This document shows positions 55,612-62,771 of a DNA stretch of 64,000 nucleotides, piece by piece (position 1 is the first letter of the stretch; each line of letters starts with the position of its first letter). A program made the position numbers and the translations under genes. The notes beneath the pieces were generated by a model. That model was not told the DNA's origin and ran no database searches. It saw nothing but the letters and a program-made list of their open reading frames with translations. Where the stretch lies: contig NZ_FOFA01000004.1 of the NCBI RefSeq assembly GCF_900110855.1, positions 238,401 through 302,400 on the forward strand, written 5' to 3'. The DNA is from Microlunatus flavus. GTDB taxonomy: Bacteria > Actinomycetota > Actinomycetes > Propionibacteriales > Propionibacteriaceae.

Positions 55612-56250
55612 ATGAGCGACGACGACGCCACCACCGACCCGCAGGCCGCGCTCGACCGCGGCCTCTACCAGCTGCTGCTCGAGCGGCGCACCCTCGTCCT
55701 GGGCGAGGTGCTCGAGCAGCACAACAGCAACCGCCTCTGCCACGCACTGCTGCTGCTGGCGGCGGAGGACCCGCACGCCGACATCCACCTGCTGATCAAC
55801 TCACCCGGCGGTTCCGTGCCCGGGATGCTCGCGATCCGCGACTGCATGCGGGCCATCCCCAACGACGTGGCGACGATCAACGTCGGCATGGCCTACAGCG
55901 CCGGGCAGTTCCTGCTGTCGTCGGGCACGAAGGGCAAGCGGCGCTGCATGCCGCACGGCAAGGTGCTGCTGCACCAGGGCTCGGCGGGGATCGGCGGGTC
56001 GGCGATGGACATCGCGATCCAGGCCGACGACCTGCGCCACACCCGCGACACCGTGCTGGGCCTCATCGCCGAGGACACCGGGCAGCCCGTCGAACGGGTC
56101 GAGCGCGACTCGCAGCGCGACCGGTGGTTCACGGCGGAGGAGGCGCTGGCGTACGGGTTCGTGGACGCGGTCGTCGAGAGCCTGGACGACGTCCTGCCCT
56201 CCCGGCGCCGCCCGGTAGGCATGGCGGCGGGTGCGGGGGCAGGGCGATGA
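55612..56250 (+). CDS. clpP: ClpP family serine protease, catalytically complete
   Basis: The 212-residue product is a Clp protease subunit with an intact triad: Ser96 in VGMAYSAGQFLL, His121 in KVLLHQG and Asp170 in ERDSQRDRWF. INSPGGSVPG provides the oxyanion glycine segment. The serine motif is AYSAG rather than AASMG. The context of a partner clpP and a PopR-like regulator, without tig or clpX beside it, identifies it as the accessory set comparable to Streptomyces clpP3-clpP4 rather than the housekeeping clpP1-clpP2. The stop overlaps the next clpP start as ATGA. Confidence 0.93.
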   Translation: MSDDDATTDPQAALDRGLYQLLLERRTLVLGEVLEQHNSNRLCHALLLLAAEDPHADIHLLINSPGGSVPGMLAIRDCMRAIPNDVATINVGMAYSAGQFLLSSGTKGKRRCMPHGKVLLHQGSAGIGGSAMDIAIQADDLRHTRDTVLGLIAEDTGQPVERVERDSQRDRWFTAEEALAYGFVDAVVESLDDVLPSRRRPVGMAAGAGAGR

Positions 56251-56840
56251 GCAGCTACACGATCCCGTACGTCACCCTGCAGACGACCAGGGGCGAGCGG
56301 ACGGTCGACGTCTACAGCCGGCTGCTCGCCGACCGCATCGTCTACCTCGGCACCGGCATCGACGACGGCGTGGCCAACGCCGTCATCGCCCAGCTGCTGC
56401 ACCTGGAGAACGAGAACGCCGAGGCGCCGGTCTCGCTCTACCTCAACTCCCCGGGCGGCTCGATCCCCGCGACGCTGGCGATCTACGACGCCATGCAGTT
56501 CATCCGGCCGCCCGTGGAGACGACCTGCGTCGGCCAGGCCGCGGCGACGGCCGCGCTGCTCCTCGCCGGCGGCACGGCCGGGCGGCGCAGCATCCTGGCG
56601 CACGGCCGGGTGCTCATCCACGCACCGGCCGCCGAGGGGCGCGGGACCGTGCCCGACCTCATCCTCGAGGCCGAGGAGGTCGCGCGCGTCCGCGCCCAGC
56701 AGGAGGAGATCCTCGCCGCGCACACCGGCCGGACGGCCGCCCAGGTGCGCGACGACACCCAGCGCGACCTCGTCCTCGACGCCGAGGCCGCGGTCCGCTA
56801 CGGGGTGGTCGACTCCGTGCTGCCGGCACGGGAGCCCTGA
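56247..56840 (+). CDS. ClpP-like subunit with catalytic Ser replaced by Ala
   Basis: The 197-residue product is a ClpP paralogue with the normal fold blocks YLNSPGGSIPATLAIYD, RVLIHAPAAEG (His125) and DDTQRDLVLDAEAAVRYGVVD (Asp174). The serine motif, however, reads GQAAATAALLL, so Ala100 occupies the nucleophile place of the usual GQAASMGA. The codons were read directly and the frame is unbroken. The subunit should therefore be proteolytically inactive and probably forms mixed rings with the active subunit encoded just before it, in the way of plant and cyanobacterial ClpR. The ATGA overlap ensures balanced synthesis. Confidence 0.9.
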   Translation: MSSYTIPYVTLQTTRGERTVDVYSRLLADRIVYLGTGIDDGVANAVIAQLLHLENENAEAPVSLYLNSPGGSIPATLAIYDAMQFIRPPVETTCVGQAAATAALLLAGGTAGRRSILAHGRVLIHAPAAEGRGTVPDLILEAEEVARVRAQQEEILAAHTGRTAAQVRDDTQRDLVLDAEAAVRYGVVDSVLPAREP

Positions 56841-56848
56841 TCCCACCG

Positions 56849-56907
56849 CGAACCGCTGACTCCCGACACGCCCGAGCGCGATCTCCCTGTCGGGGGTCAG
56901 CGGTTCG
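56849..56907. terminator. Bidirectional terminator between the clpP pair and the popR-like gene
   Basis: Arms at 56849-56868 and 56888-56907 pair in 19 of 20 positions, the odd one being a possible G-U pair. The loop is 19 bases. It starts 9 bases after the clpP stop and ends about 25 bases from the convergent regulator's stop. Confidence 0.75.
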
Positions 56908-56931
56908 TCCGAGGGGTGGGGCCCCGCCGGG

Positions 56932-57249
56932 TCAGGCGGCCAGGGCGACCGGACCGGTGGGCCGGCCCACCCCGACGTGCAGGACACACAGCCGGGTCGC
57001 CGAGCGCTGCGTGAGGTCGAGGACCCGCAGGCCGAGGGCCCCGGCCAGGGCGGCGAGGACCTCGGAGGAGGGGTCCTTGCGGCCGCGCTCGATCTCGGAG
57101 AGGTACTGCGGGGAGACGCCGGCGCGGGTGGCGACGTCGGCGATGCGCTCGCCGCGTCGGCGGCGCTCGGTCCGCAGCTGGGCGCCGACGGCCTCGCGCC
57201 ACAGGGGCTCGGGGTCGGGCCGGCGCGGGAAGGGGACCACCGTCGTCAT
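56932..57249 (-). CDS. XRE family regulator, PopR/ClgR-like
   Basis: The 105-residue protein has one helix-turn-helix domain (about 18-78) with GAQLRTERRRRGERIADVATRAGVSPQYLSEIERGRKDPSSEVL, the pattern of ClgR and PopR activators of clp genes. The chain ends PVALAA. Its last four residues, ALAA, equal the end of the ssrA degradation tag, and ClgR and PopR are known to be turned over by Clp through C-terminal alanines. It converges on the clpP pair, whose upstream region has two palindromes like the PopR operator. A feedback loop is the likely role. Confidence 0.82.
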   Translation of the reverse strand: MTTVVPFPRRPDPEPLWREAVGAQLRTERRRRGERIADVATRAGVSPQYLSEIERGRKDPSSEVLAALAGALGLRVLDLTQRSATRLCVLHVGVGRPTGPVALAA

Positions 57250-57347
57250 GGAGGGACGCTAGCCCCGTCGCGCCGCGGCGTCAGCCCCCGAGGGGCCGCG
57301 TCCGCCGAGGGCGGAATGCCAGCCGCCGTACGCGGGTTGCCCCGGTC

Positions 57348-58127
57348 ATGAGCGACCTCGCGACCCGGGCCCGTACCCTCCTCGACCTGCACACCGCCCC
57401 GGAGGTGCTCGTCCTGGCCAACGTCTGGGACGTCGTCTCCGCGCGCACCGTCGCGGCGGTTCCCGGCGTCGGGGCCCTGGCCACCGCGAGCCACTCGATC
57501 GCCGCCACGTTCGGCTACGAGGACGGCGAGAACATCCCCCTCGAGCTCCACCTCGACATGGTCCGGCGCATCGTGGAGGCCGTCGACGTGCCGGTGACGA
57601 TGGACTTCGAGGCGGGCTACGGGGACGCGGGCGCCACGGCCCGGCGCGCGATCGAGGTCGGCGTCGTCGGCGGCAACCTCGAGGACCAGATGAAGCCGCT
57701 CGACGAGGCGGTCGCCGCCGTCGAGGCCGTCCTGGCCGCGGGCCGGGACGCGGGCATCGACTTCGTGCTCAACGCCCGGACCGACGCGGTCGTCCGCGCC
57801 GGCGACAAGCCGCGTACGCAGGTGCTCGACGAGGTGGTCGAGCGCGGCCGGGCGTTCCTGGCCGCCGGCGCCCCCGTCGTCTTCGTCCCCGGGCTGGTCG
57901 CCCGCGACGAGATCAAGGCCGTCGCCGAGGCGTTCGGGCCCCAGCGGCTGACGGTCATCAGCGTCCCGGGCGTCTCGCTGTCCACCGCCGAGCTCGGAGA
58001 CCTCGGGGTCGCGCGCGTCTCGACCGGCCCGTTCACGCAGCGGGTCGCGCTGACCGCGCTGCAGGACGCGGCGGCCGCCGTGGTCGGCGGCGGGACCCTG
58101 CCGGCGAGCACGCGCGCCCTCAACTGA
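57348..58127 (+). CDS. Isocitrate lyase/PEP mutase family protein
   Basis: The 259-residue product has the family barrel pattern: VLANVWDVVSARTVA, ATASHSIAATFGYEDGENI, VPVTMDFEAGYGD with the metal-binding acidic residues, GVVGGNLEDQ and VLNARTDAV. The short length and lack of the KKCGH motif separate it from true isocitrate lyase. Related proteins include phosphonopyruvate hydrolase, carboxyphosphonoenolpyruvate mutase-like and methylisocitrate lyase-like enzymes. The exact substrate is unknown. It reads away from the popR-like gene over about 98 bases. Confidence 0.82.
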   Translation: MSDLATRARTLLDLHTAPEVLVLANVWDVVSARTVAAVPGVGALATASHSIAATFGYEDGENIPLELHLDMVRRIVEAVDVPVTMDFEAGYGDAGATARRAIEVGVVGGNLEDQMKPLDEAVAAVEAVLAAGRDAGIDFVLNARTDAVVRAGDKPRTQVLDEVVERGRAFLAAGAPVVFVPGLVARDEIKAVAEAFGPQRLTVISVPGVSLSTAELGDLGVARVSTGPFTQRVALTALQDAAAAVVGGGTLPASTRALN

Positions 58128-58183
58128 GCGGGCGGCGGGGTCGGGCGCCCAGGTCCGCGGCCGACGCCGGTAGCGTCCACGGC

Positions 58184-59176
58184 GTGGGAAGCCGTACGCC
58201 GGGGCCGGCTGCCGGGACGGAGCTGCGGGCCCGGGTGGCCGCCCGCGTGGAGGCCGCCGGCTACGGCCCGGACGACCCGCTCGTGGTCGGGGTCCAGCCG
58301 CCGACCGGTCCGCCGGCGTTCCTGGCCCACGGCCGTGACGCCGCCGGGGAGCCGCTCGGCCCGGGGTCCGTCGTCTACGTCGCCTCCCTGGCCAAGCAGG
58401 TGGTCGCCGCCTGCGTCGCGCTGCTCGTGCGCCAGGGACGCCTGGAGCTCACGGCGAGCGTGACGGACCGGGTGCCGGAGCTGCCGGCGTGGGCCCGTCC
58501 GGTGCGGGTCGAGCACCTGCTGGTCCACACCGGCGGGCTGCCCGAGGTGTGCGCGTGGGAGGACCTCCAGCGCGCCGGCCTGGACCGCACCACGGACGGG
58601 GTCCTCCGCGCGCTCGGCGAGCGGGACGGACCGGACGCCCGACCGGGCGCCGAGCACCGCTACAGCAACGCGGGCTACGTCTGCCTCGGCCTCGTCGTCG
58701 CCCGGGCCGCCGGGCGACCGTTCGCCGAGGTCGCCCACGAGCTCGTGCTCGGACCGCTCGGTCTGGACGGCAGCCGCTTCTGGTCCGGGCCCGACCCGGC
58801 ACCGCCCGGCTCGGCCCGGCTGCGGCCGGAGCACCCGGCGCCGCTCTCGCTCGGCGACGGCGGGCTCTGGTCCAGCGCCGTGGACCTGCTGCGCTGGGGC
58901 TCGGCGATGCACCGCGACGTGCTGGGCGTGGCCGACCTCGTGCAGGCGCCCGGCCACCTCGACGACGGCACCGCGCTCGACTACGCCGGGGGCGTGGGCG
59001 TGCGGGACCGCGCCGGGCGTCGCCTGTACCGCCACGGCGGGCGCTGGGGCGGGCTGTGCGCCCACCTGCTCCGGCTCGCCGACGACGGCTCCGGCTTCGT
59101 GCTCCTCGCCCTCGACGACGACGACGCGCGGGCGGACGCCCTCGCCGAGGGCCTGCTCGACGAGCTGGTGCCGTGA
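58184..59176 (+). CDS. Serine hydrolase, beta-lactamase class C-like
   Basis: The 330-residue protein has the three motifs of the serine beta-lactamase/esterase fold: SLAKQ as SxxK near residue 68, YSNAGY as YxN, and HGGRWGG in place of the KTG/HxG strand. LLVHTGGLPE is a further family mark. No signal peptide is seen, so it is probably cytoplasmic and an esterase or peptidase rather than an antibiotic-resistance lactamase. The open frame starts at GTG 58184. It follows the previous gene by 56 bases. Confidence 0.82.
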   Translation: MGSRTPGPAAGTELRARVAARVEAAGYGPDDPLVVGVQPPTGPPAFLAHGRDAAGEPLGPGSVVYVASLAKQVVAACVALLVRQGRLELTASVTDRVPELPAWARPVRVEHLLVHTGGLPEVCAWEDLQRAGLDRTTDGVLRALGERDGPDARPGAEHRYSNAGYVCLGLVVARAAGRPFAEVAHELVLGPLGLDGSRFWSGPDPAPPGSARLRPEHPAPLSLGDGGLWSSAVDLLRWGSAMHRDVLGVADLVQAPGHLDDGTALDYAGGVGVRDRAGRRLYRHGGRWGGLCAHLLRLADDGSGFVLLALDDDDARADALAEGLLDELVP

Positions 59177-59188
59177 ACCCGGAGCGCG

Positions 59189-59240
59189 CCCGGCGGGGTC
59201 CGGCGTCGGCCTCGCCGATGAGTTCGGCGGCCCCGCCGGG
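59189..59240 (+). terminator. Possible terminator after the serine hydrolase gene
   Basis: CCCGGCGGGG and CCCCGCCGGG are perfect 10-base arms separated by 32 bases, starting 12 bases after the stop codon. Confidence 0.4.
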
Positions 59241-59315
59241 TCACCAGTCCCGTCGAGCCCGTACGGCCGACGACGCCCGGCCCGCCGCGGTCCGGGCAGG
59301 ACAGGAGCACGCGCG

Positions 59316-59933
59316 ATGACCTCGATCACGATCACCCCGCTCCACGTGGCCGACCTGCTGGTCGCCGAGGGCGAGGTGATGCCGGTGTGCGTGCACCTGA
59401 TCGACCACCCGGACGGGCGCGTGCTCGTCGACACGGGCCTGACCGCGCTGCACCCGGCCGTGGCCGACATGGACCCGCGCCTCGTGCAGCCCGGTCTGGC
59501 CGCGCTGGACCCCGCCAGCGTCGACCTCGTCGTCAACACCCATCTGCACTACGACCACTGCGGCGGCAACCACCTCTTCGCCGGCACGCCGGTGCACGTC
59601 CAGCGCCGCGAGCTCGAGGACGCACTGGGCCCCGAGCCCTACACGATCCGGGAGTGGGTCGAGGCGCCCGGCGTGGAGTACGTGCCCGTCGACGGCGAGC
59701 TCGAGCTGCTGCCCGGGGTCCGGCTCGTCCCGGCGCCCGGGCACTCCGCCGGCTCGCAGGTCGTCGTCGTGGAGACCGGCGCGGGGCGCGAGGTGGTCGC
59801 CGGGGACGCTGCGGTCTGGTTCGGCCAGCTCGACGACCCCACCGACGAGGGCCAGCGCATCATCCGCGCGCTCGAGCCCGTGCGGGTCTGGCTGTCGCAC
59901 TCCCACGAGCCCTGGCTGGCCCCGCGGGGCTGA
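59316..59933 (+). CDS. MBL-fold metallo-hydrolase (lactonase-like)
   Basis: The 205-residue product has the metallo-beta-lactamase signature NTHLHYDHCGGN (HxHxDH), the second His in APGHSAGS, the bridging Asp in VAGDAAVW and a final His in SHSHEP. The tight spacing and small size resemble N-acyl homoserine lactonases of the AiiA type, so quorum-signal or other lactone cleavage is possible but not proved. The ATG has AGGACAGGAG upstream. Confidence 0.85.
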   Translation: MTSITITPLHVADLLVAEGEVMPVCVHLIDHPDGRVLVDTGLTALHPAVADMDPRLVQPGLAALDPASVDLVVNTHLHYDHCGGNHLFAGTPVHVQRRELEDALGPEPYTIREWVEAPGVEYVPVDGELELLPGVRLVPAPGHSAGSQVVVVETGAGREVVAGDAAVWFGQLDDPTDEGQRIIRALEPVRVWLSHSHEPWLAPRG

Positions 59934-59964
59934 GCGGGCGCCGGGGCGGGCCTAGGCTCCAGGC

Positions 59965-60321
59965 GTGCGCAGGCTCCACCTCGTCGTCGTCGGGCTCATG
60001 GCGCTCGTCGCCGTGGCCGGGGCCTTCCTCGTCGCCCGCGGCGCGCCGTGGAGCCTCGTCGCGCTGCCGCTGTGCGTCTGCGCGATCGGGCTCGCGGCCT
60101 ACGTCGTCGGCGACTCGGTCGCCGGCCGGCCCACCCGTACGCCCGCCGTCGCCGCCCTGGTGGTGGTCACGCTGCTCGGCGTCGTCGTCGGTGTGATGGC
60201 GTTCGTGACCGGCGGGACCGCTGAGCGGGTCTTCACCGTCGTCGCCGTCCTCGGCACGGTCCTCGCCGCAGCCGGGACGTTCGTGCAGCTGCGGCGCGGG
60301 TCGCCCGACCGCTCGGGATAG
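59965..60321 (+). CDS. Small membrane protein of unknown function
   Basis: The 118-residue product consists of four hydrophobic segments (about 5-25, 28-48, 60-82 and 86-106) joined by short loops, with a basic C-terminal tail. No family is recognised. The GTG start is 31 bases after the previous stop, so it may be co-transcribed with the hydrolase gene. It converges with a leftward gene for another membrane protein of similar size and layout. Confidence 0.6.
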   Translation: MRRLHLVVVGLMALVAVAGAFLVARGAPWSLVALPLCVCAIGLAAYVVGDSVAGRPTRTPAVAALVVVTLLGVVVGVMAFVTGGTAERVFTVVAVLGTVLAAAGTFVQLRRGSPDRSG

Positions 60322-60352
60322 CCGTTCGGCTGCGGGGCCTTCGGCGCGCGGG

Positions 60353-60742
60353 TCAGGACGGCCGGTCCGGCCCCGACCGCGACGAGCGGGCGTACGTGCC
60401 CACGACCCCGCCCACGATCGCGACGAGCGCCGCCGCGAAGAGGACGGTGAAGGCGCGGGCGTCCCGCTCGCCGGTCACGAAGTCCACCCCGCAGAGCACC
60501 AGCGCGACGGCGCCCAGGCCGACGAGGAGGGCGACCTCCCCCACCAGCAGGCGTCCGCCTCGCGCCCGGGCGCGGACCGCGCCCCACTGGCTGGCCGCCG
60601 CAGCCGTGAGGACCGCGCCGCTGGAGGCGAGCACCCAGTCGCCGGAGCGTCCGGCCGCGACCACCGCGACGACGGTCCCGACGGCCAGCAGCCCCGCGAG
60701 GACGAGGGCGACGGTTCCGACGAGGCGCTGGCGTGGCTCCAT
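60353..60742 (-). CDS. Small membrane protein of unknown function
   Basis: The 129-residue product has four predicted membrane helices (about 8-30, 36-55, 66-86 and 96-116). No family is recognised. The ATG at 60742 is used because the upstream extension overlaps the barstar gene. It is the last leftward gene after the RNase and barstar genes, with a gap of 53 bases, and may be part of that transcript. Confidence 0.55.
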   Translation of the reverse strand: MEPRQRLVGTVALVLAGLLAVGTVVAVVAAGRSGDWVLASSGAVLTAAAASQWGAVRARARGGRLLVGEVALLVGLGAVALVLCGVDFVTGERDARAFTVLFAAALVAIVGGVVGTYARSSRSGPDRPS

Positions 60743-60795
60743 GGGGCCAGGCTCCCAGAGCGTCCGTGGACCTCGGCCCAGCGGCGGTCCGCGTG

Positions 60796-61164
60796 TCAGT
60801 CGGTGAGGACGACCAGCAGCGGCGGCGGCTCTGCCGAACGTTCGGTGAGGAGCCCGAGCAGGCGCTCCCAGCGCTCGGGCCGGGCGGTCGCGTACGCCCA
60901 CCAGGACGCGAGGACCAGGGCGGTGGGTCGGTCGAGGTCGCCCAGGACCTCGTCGAGGGCGTCGAGGTTGCGGCCGAACCAGTCCGGCAGGCCCAGCGCG
61001 CCGACCAGGCCGTCCCACCACGCGTGGTCGCTGCGGGCGCCGGGCACCAGGGCCACCGCCCAGCCGTCGGCGGCGAGCGCGTCGACGACCGGGCCGGCGG
61101 GACCGAGGACACGACGCACGCCGCCTTGATCCTCGCCGGACAGCACGTCGGCGCCGTCGCTCAC
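60796..61164 (-). CDS. Barstar family RNase inhibitor
   Basis: The 122-residue protein has the barstar core, above all LGLPDWFGRNLDALDEVLGDL and WWAYATARPERWERLLGLL. Barstars block secreted or leaked guanyl-specific ribonucleases in the cytoplasm. The start overlaps the stop of the RNase gene by four bases, so inhibitor and enzyme are made together, toxin first. The acidic helix expected to plug the RNase active site is present, with Asp/Glu at several positions. Confidence 0.87.
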   Translation of the reverse strand: MSDGADVLSGEDQGGVRRVLGPAGPVVDALAADGWAVALVPGARSDHAWWDGLVGALGLPDWFGRNLDALDEVLGDLDRPTALVLASWWAYATARPERWERLLGLLTERSAEPPPLLVVLTD

Positions 61165-61709
61165 CGGGCGACCTGCACGAACGAGTCGTAGTGGTCGGCG
61201 GTGTAGAAGAGCAGCCGGTCGTCGTCGCCGGTCACGATGCGGCGCGGTCCGCGGTCGCCCTCGCCGGGCGTACGGACGGTGTACTCGCGGTACCAGCCGC
61301 GCGGGTGCACGGGCAGCCGCCGCTCGCGGTTCGCGAAGGTCACGCCGTCCTGGGAGTAGGGGAAGGGTCCGCCCCGGTCGATGAGCGCGACGGTGTCCTG
61401 CGCCTGGCGCGGCAGCGTGCTCAGGGCGACGACCCGCAGCCCGGTCTCCGGGTCCCGTGTCCCGGCACCCGTGGTCGAGCCAGACGTGGCGCCTGCGGTC
61501 GGACGTGGCTTCGGGGTCTGGGTCCGCGGGGGCGACGTGGCCGTGGGTCCGGGGCTCGCCGTGGCTGGAGCACCGGCCGCGCCGGAACCGCCCTCGCGCA
61601 GCAGGCCCGCGAGGACGACGAGCAGGAGCAGGGCGACGAGCGCGACGGCGACGACCGCGTTCCGGGGACCGCGGGCGGACCGGGCGCCGGACGGAGGTCC
61701 TGCGCTCAC
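61161..61709 (-). CDS. Secreted guanyl-specific ribonuclease (N1/T1, RNase Sa type)
   Basis: The 182-residue protein has an uncleaved-signal or signal-anchor helix at about residues 17-38, a Pro/Thr/Ser-rich stalk (about 45-85) and a C-terminal ribonuclease domain very close to RNase Sa. It has GGPFPYSQDG, FANRE, REYTVRTPG with the general-base Glu, DRGPRRIVTG with both active-site Arg, and TADHYDSF with the catalytic His. The enzyme cuts RNA after guanine. GTG start and ATGA-like overlaps with thiE upstream and barstar downstream tie it into one transcript. Confidence 0.88.
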   Translation of the reverse strand: MSAGPPSGARSARGPRNAVVAVALVALLLLVVLAGLLREGGSGAAGAPATASPGPTATSPPRTQTPKPRPTAGATSGSTTGAGTRDPETGLRVVALSTLPRQAQDTVALIDRGGPFPYSQDGVTFANRERRLPVHPRGWYREYTVRTPGEGDRGPRRIVTGDDDRLLFYTADHYDSFVQVAR

Positions 61710-62422
61710 AGGCCGAGCGCGGCGGAGCGGAGGGCGTACGAGGCGAGCGCCGGGTCGTCGGCCCAGGCCTGGCGGAGCCGGTCCTTGAGCGCCCGCGCGG
61801 CAGCCTGCGGGTCCGCGGCCTCGGTGATGGCCCGGACCACGACGACGCGCCGCGCCCCGGCCGCGAGGACGTCGTCGAGGGTGTCGGCGCTGATGCCGCC
61901 GACCGCGAACCACGGCTTGGACGCCACGTCGGCCACCGGGGCCACGCGCGCGGCGTGGCGGACGAGGTCGAGGCCGACCGGGGCGACGTCCGGCTCCACG
62001 GGCGTGGCGTGGACCGGGCCGATGCTGACGTAGGAGACGTCGTCGTCGGCGAGGGCCTCGTCGAGCTGGTCGGTGCTGTGCGCCGACCGCCCGACCAGCG
62101 CCCACTCGTGCAGCCGCCGGCGGGCCCGGCGCGCCGAGCCCTCGTCCGCCCCGAGGTGCAGCATGTCCGCCGCGAACTTCTCGGCCAGCCGCGCCGACTC
62201 GTGGACGGCGACGATCGTCGACGAGGCCGCGGCCACCGAGCGGGCGACCTCGAGGGCGGCGAGCTCGGCGTCGCGGCTCATCCCCCGCTGCCGGATCTGG
62301 ACGACGTCGACGCCGCCCGCGACCGCGGCGCGCAGGAAGTCCTCCAGGTCGCCCTGGGCCTCGCGCGCGTCGGTGCAGAGGTAGAGGCGCGCCGCCCGCA
62401 GCCGGGAGGCCAGGCTCGTCAT
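61706..62422 (-). CDS. thiE: Thiamine phosphate synthase, divergent
   Basis: The 238-residue product has the ThiE barrel pattern: LYLCTDA, GVDVVQIRQRGMS, MLHLGADEGSARRAR, LVGRSAHS, YVSIGPVHATPVEPD and FAVGGIS. ThiE joins the pyrimidine and thiazole halves of thiamine. The usual TxTK phosphate contact after the GP turn is replaced by ATPVEPD, and the canonical Lys of the QLRxK motif reads Arg-Gly. Activity may therefore be altered. The start is uncertain, because GTG at 62431 is nearly as good as ATG at 62422. No TPP riboswitch core was seen upstream. Confidence 0.72.
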   Translation of the reverse strand: MTSLASRLRAARLYLCTDAREAQGDLEDFLRAAVAGGVDVVQIRQRGMSRDAELAALEVARSVAAASSTIVAVHESARLAEKFAADMLHLGADEGSARRARRRLHEWALVGRSAHSTDQLDEALADDDVSYVSIGPVHATPVEPDVAPVGLDLVRHAARVAPVADVASKPWFAVGGISADTLDDVLAAGARRVVVVRAITEAADPQAAARALKDRLRQAWADDPALASYALRSAALGL

Positions 62423-62771
62423 CACGGTCACGCGGCGATCATCCCCCACCCAGGGGCGCGAGCGCCCGGGACGTGGCGACGGCCGACCGCGTACGCCGGC
62501 GCCCATCGTCCGCTCCCCGCCCCCGCTTCGCCGGTCCCGGTTTCCCGGTCGCCGGTTCCCCGGTTCCTCGAAGCCAGGTTCCCGACTTCCGCTAACCGGC
62601 TCCCGCTTTCCGGTTCCCCGGTCCACGACTCCCGCTCCCCCGCTCCGGCTCCCCACGCAGAACTCGTGCTCCCCGCAGCAGATCTGCTGGGTGAAGCACC
62701 GGAGTTTCCGTGAACGTGAGAAACCTGGGACTCAGCGGCTGAGCACGGGCGCGGGCGCGGCGTTCAGAAGA
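62423..62771. other. Intergenic region with pyrimidine-rich CCGGTTCCC-like tract
   Basis: No credible gene was found in about 350 bases. From about 62518 to 62650 the plus strand is a degenerate series of CCGGTTCCC, CCGGTCCC, TCCCGCT and similar words, strongly C/T biased. CAGCAGATCTGCTG at 62676-62689 is a perfect 14-base palindrome. The thiE frame stays open through the whole tract without a start codon of good quality. Confidence 0.6.

Noticed and set aside
62640..62715. Cysteine-rich frame CFTQQICCGEHEFC upstream of thiE
   Set aside because: It lies in the open thiE frame but has no start codon before it and is followed by the low-complexity tract. It is probably chance, although the clustered cysteines drew attention.
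62423..62771. TPP riboswitch upstream of thiE
   Set aside because: The conserved CUGAGA and related core sequences of the thiamine pyrophosphate riboswitch were looked for by eye and not found.
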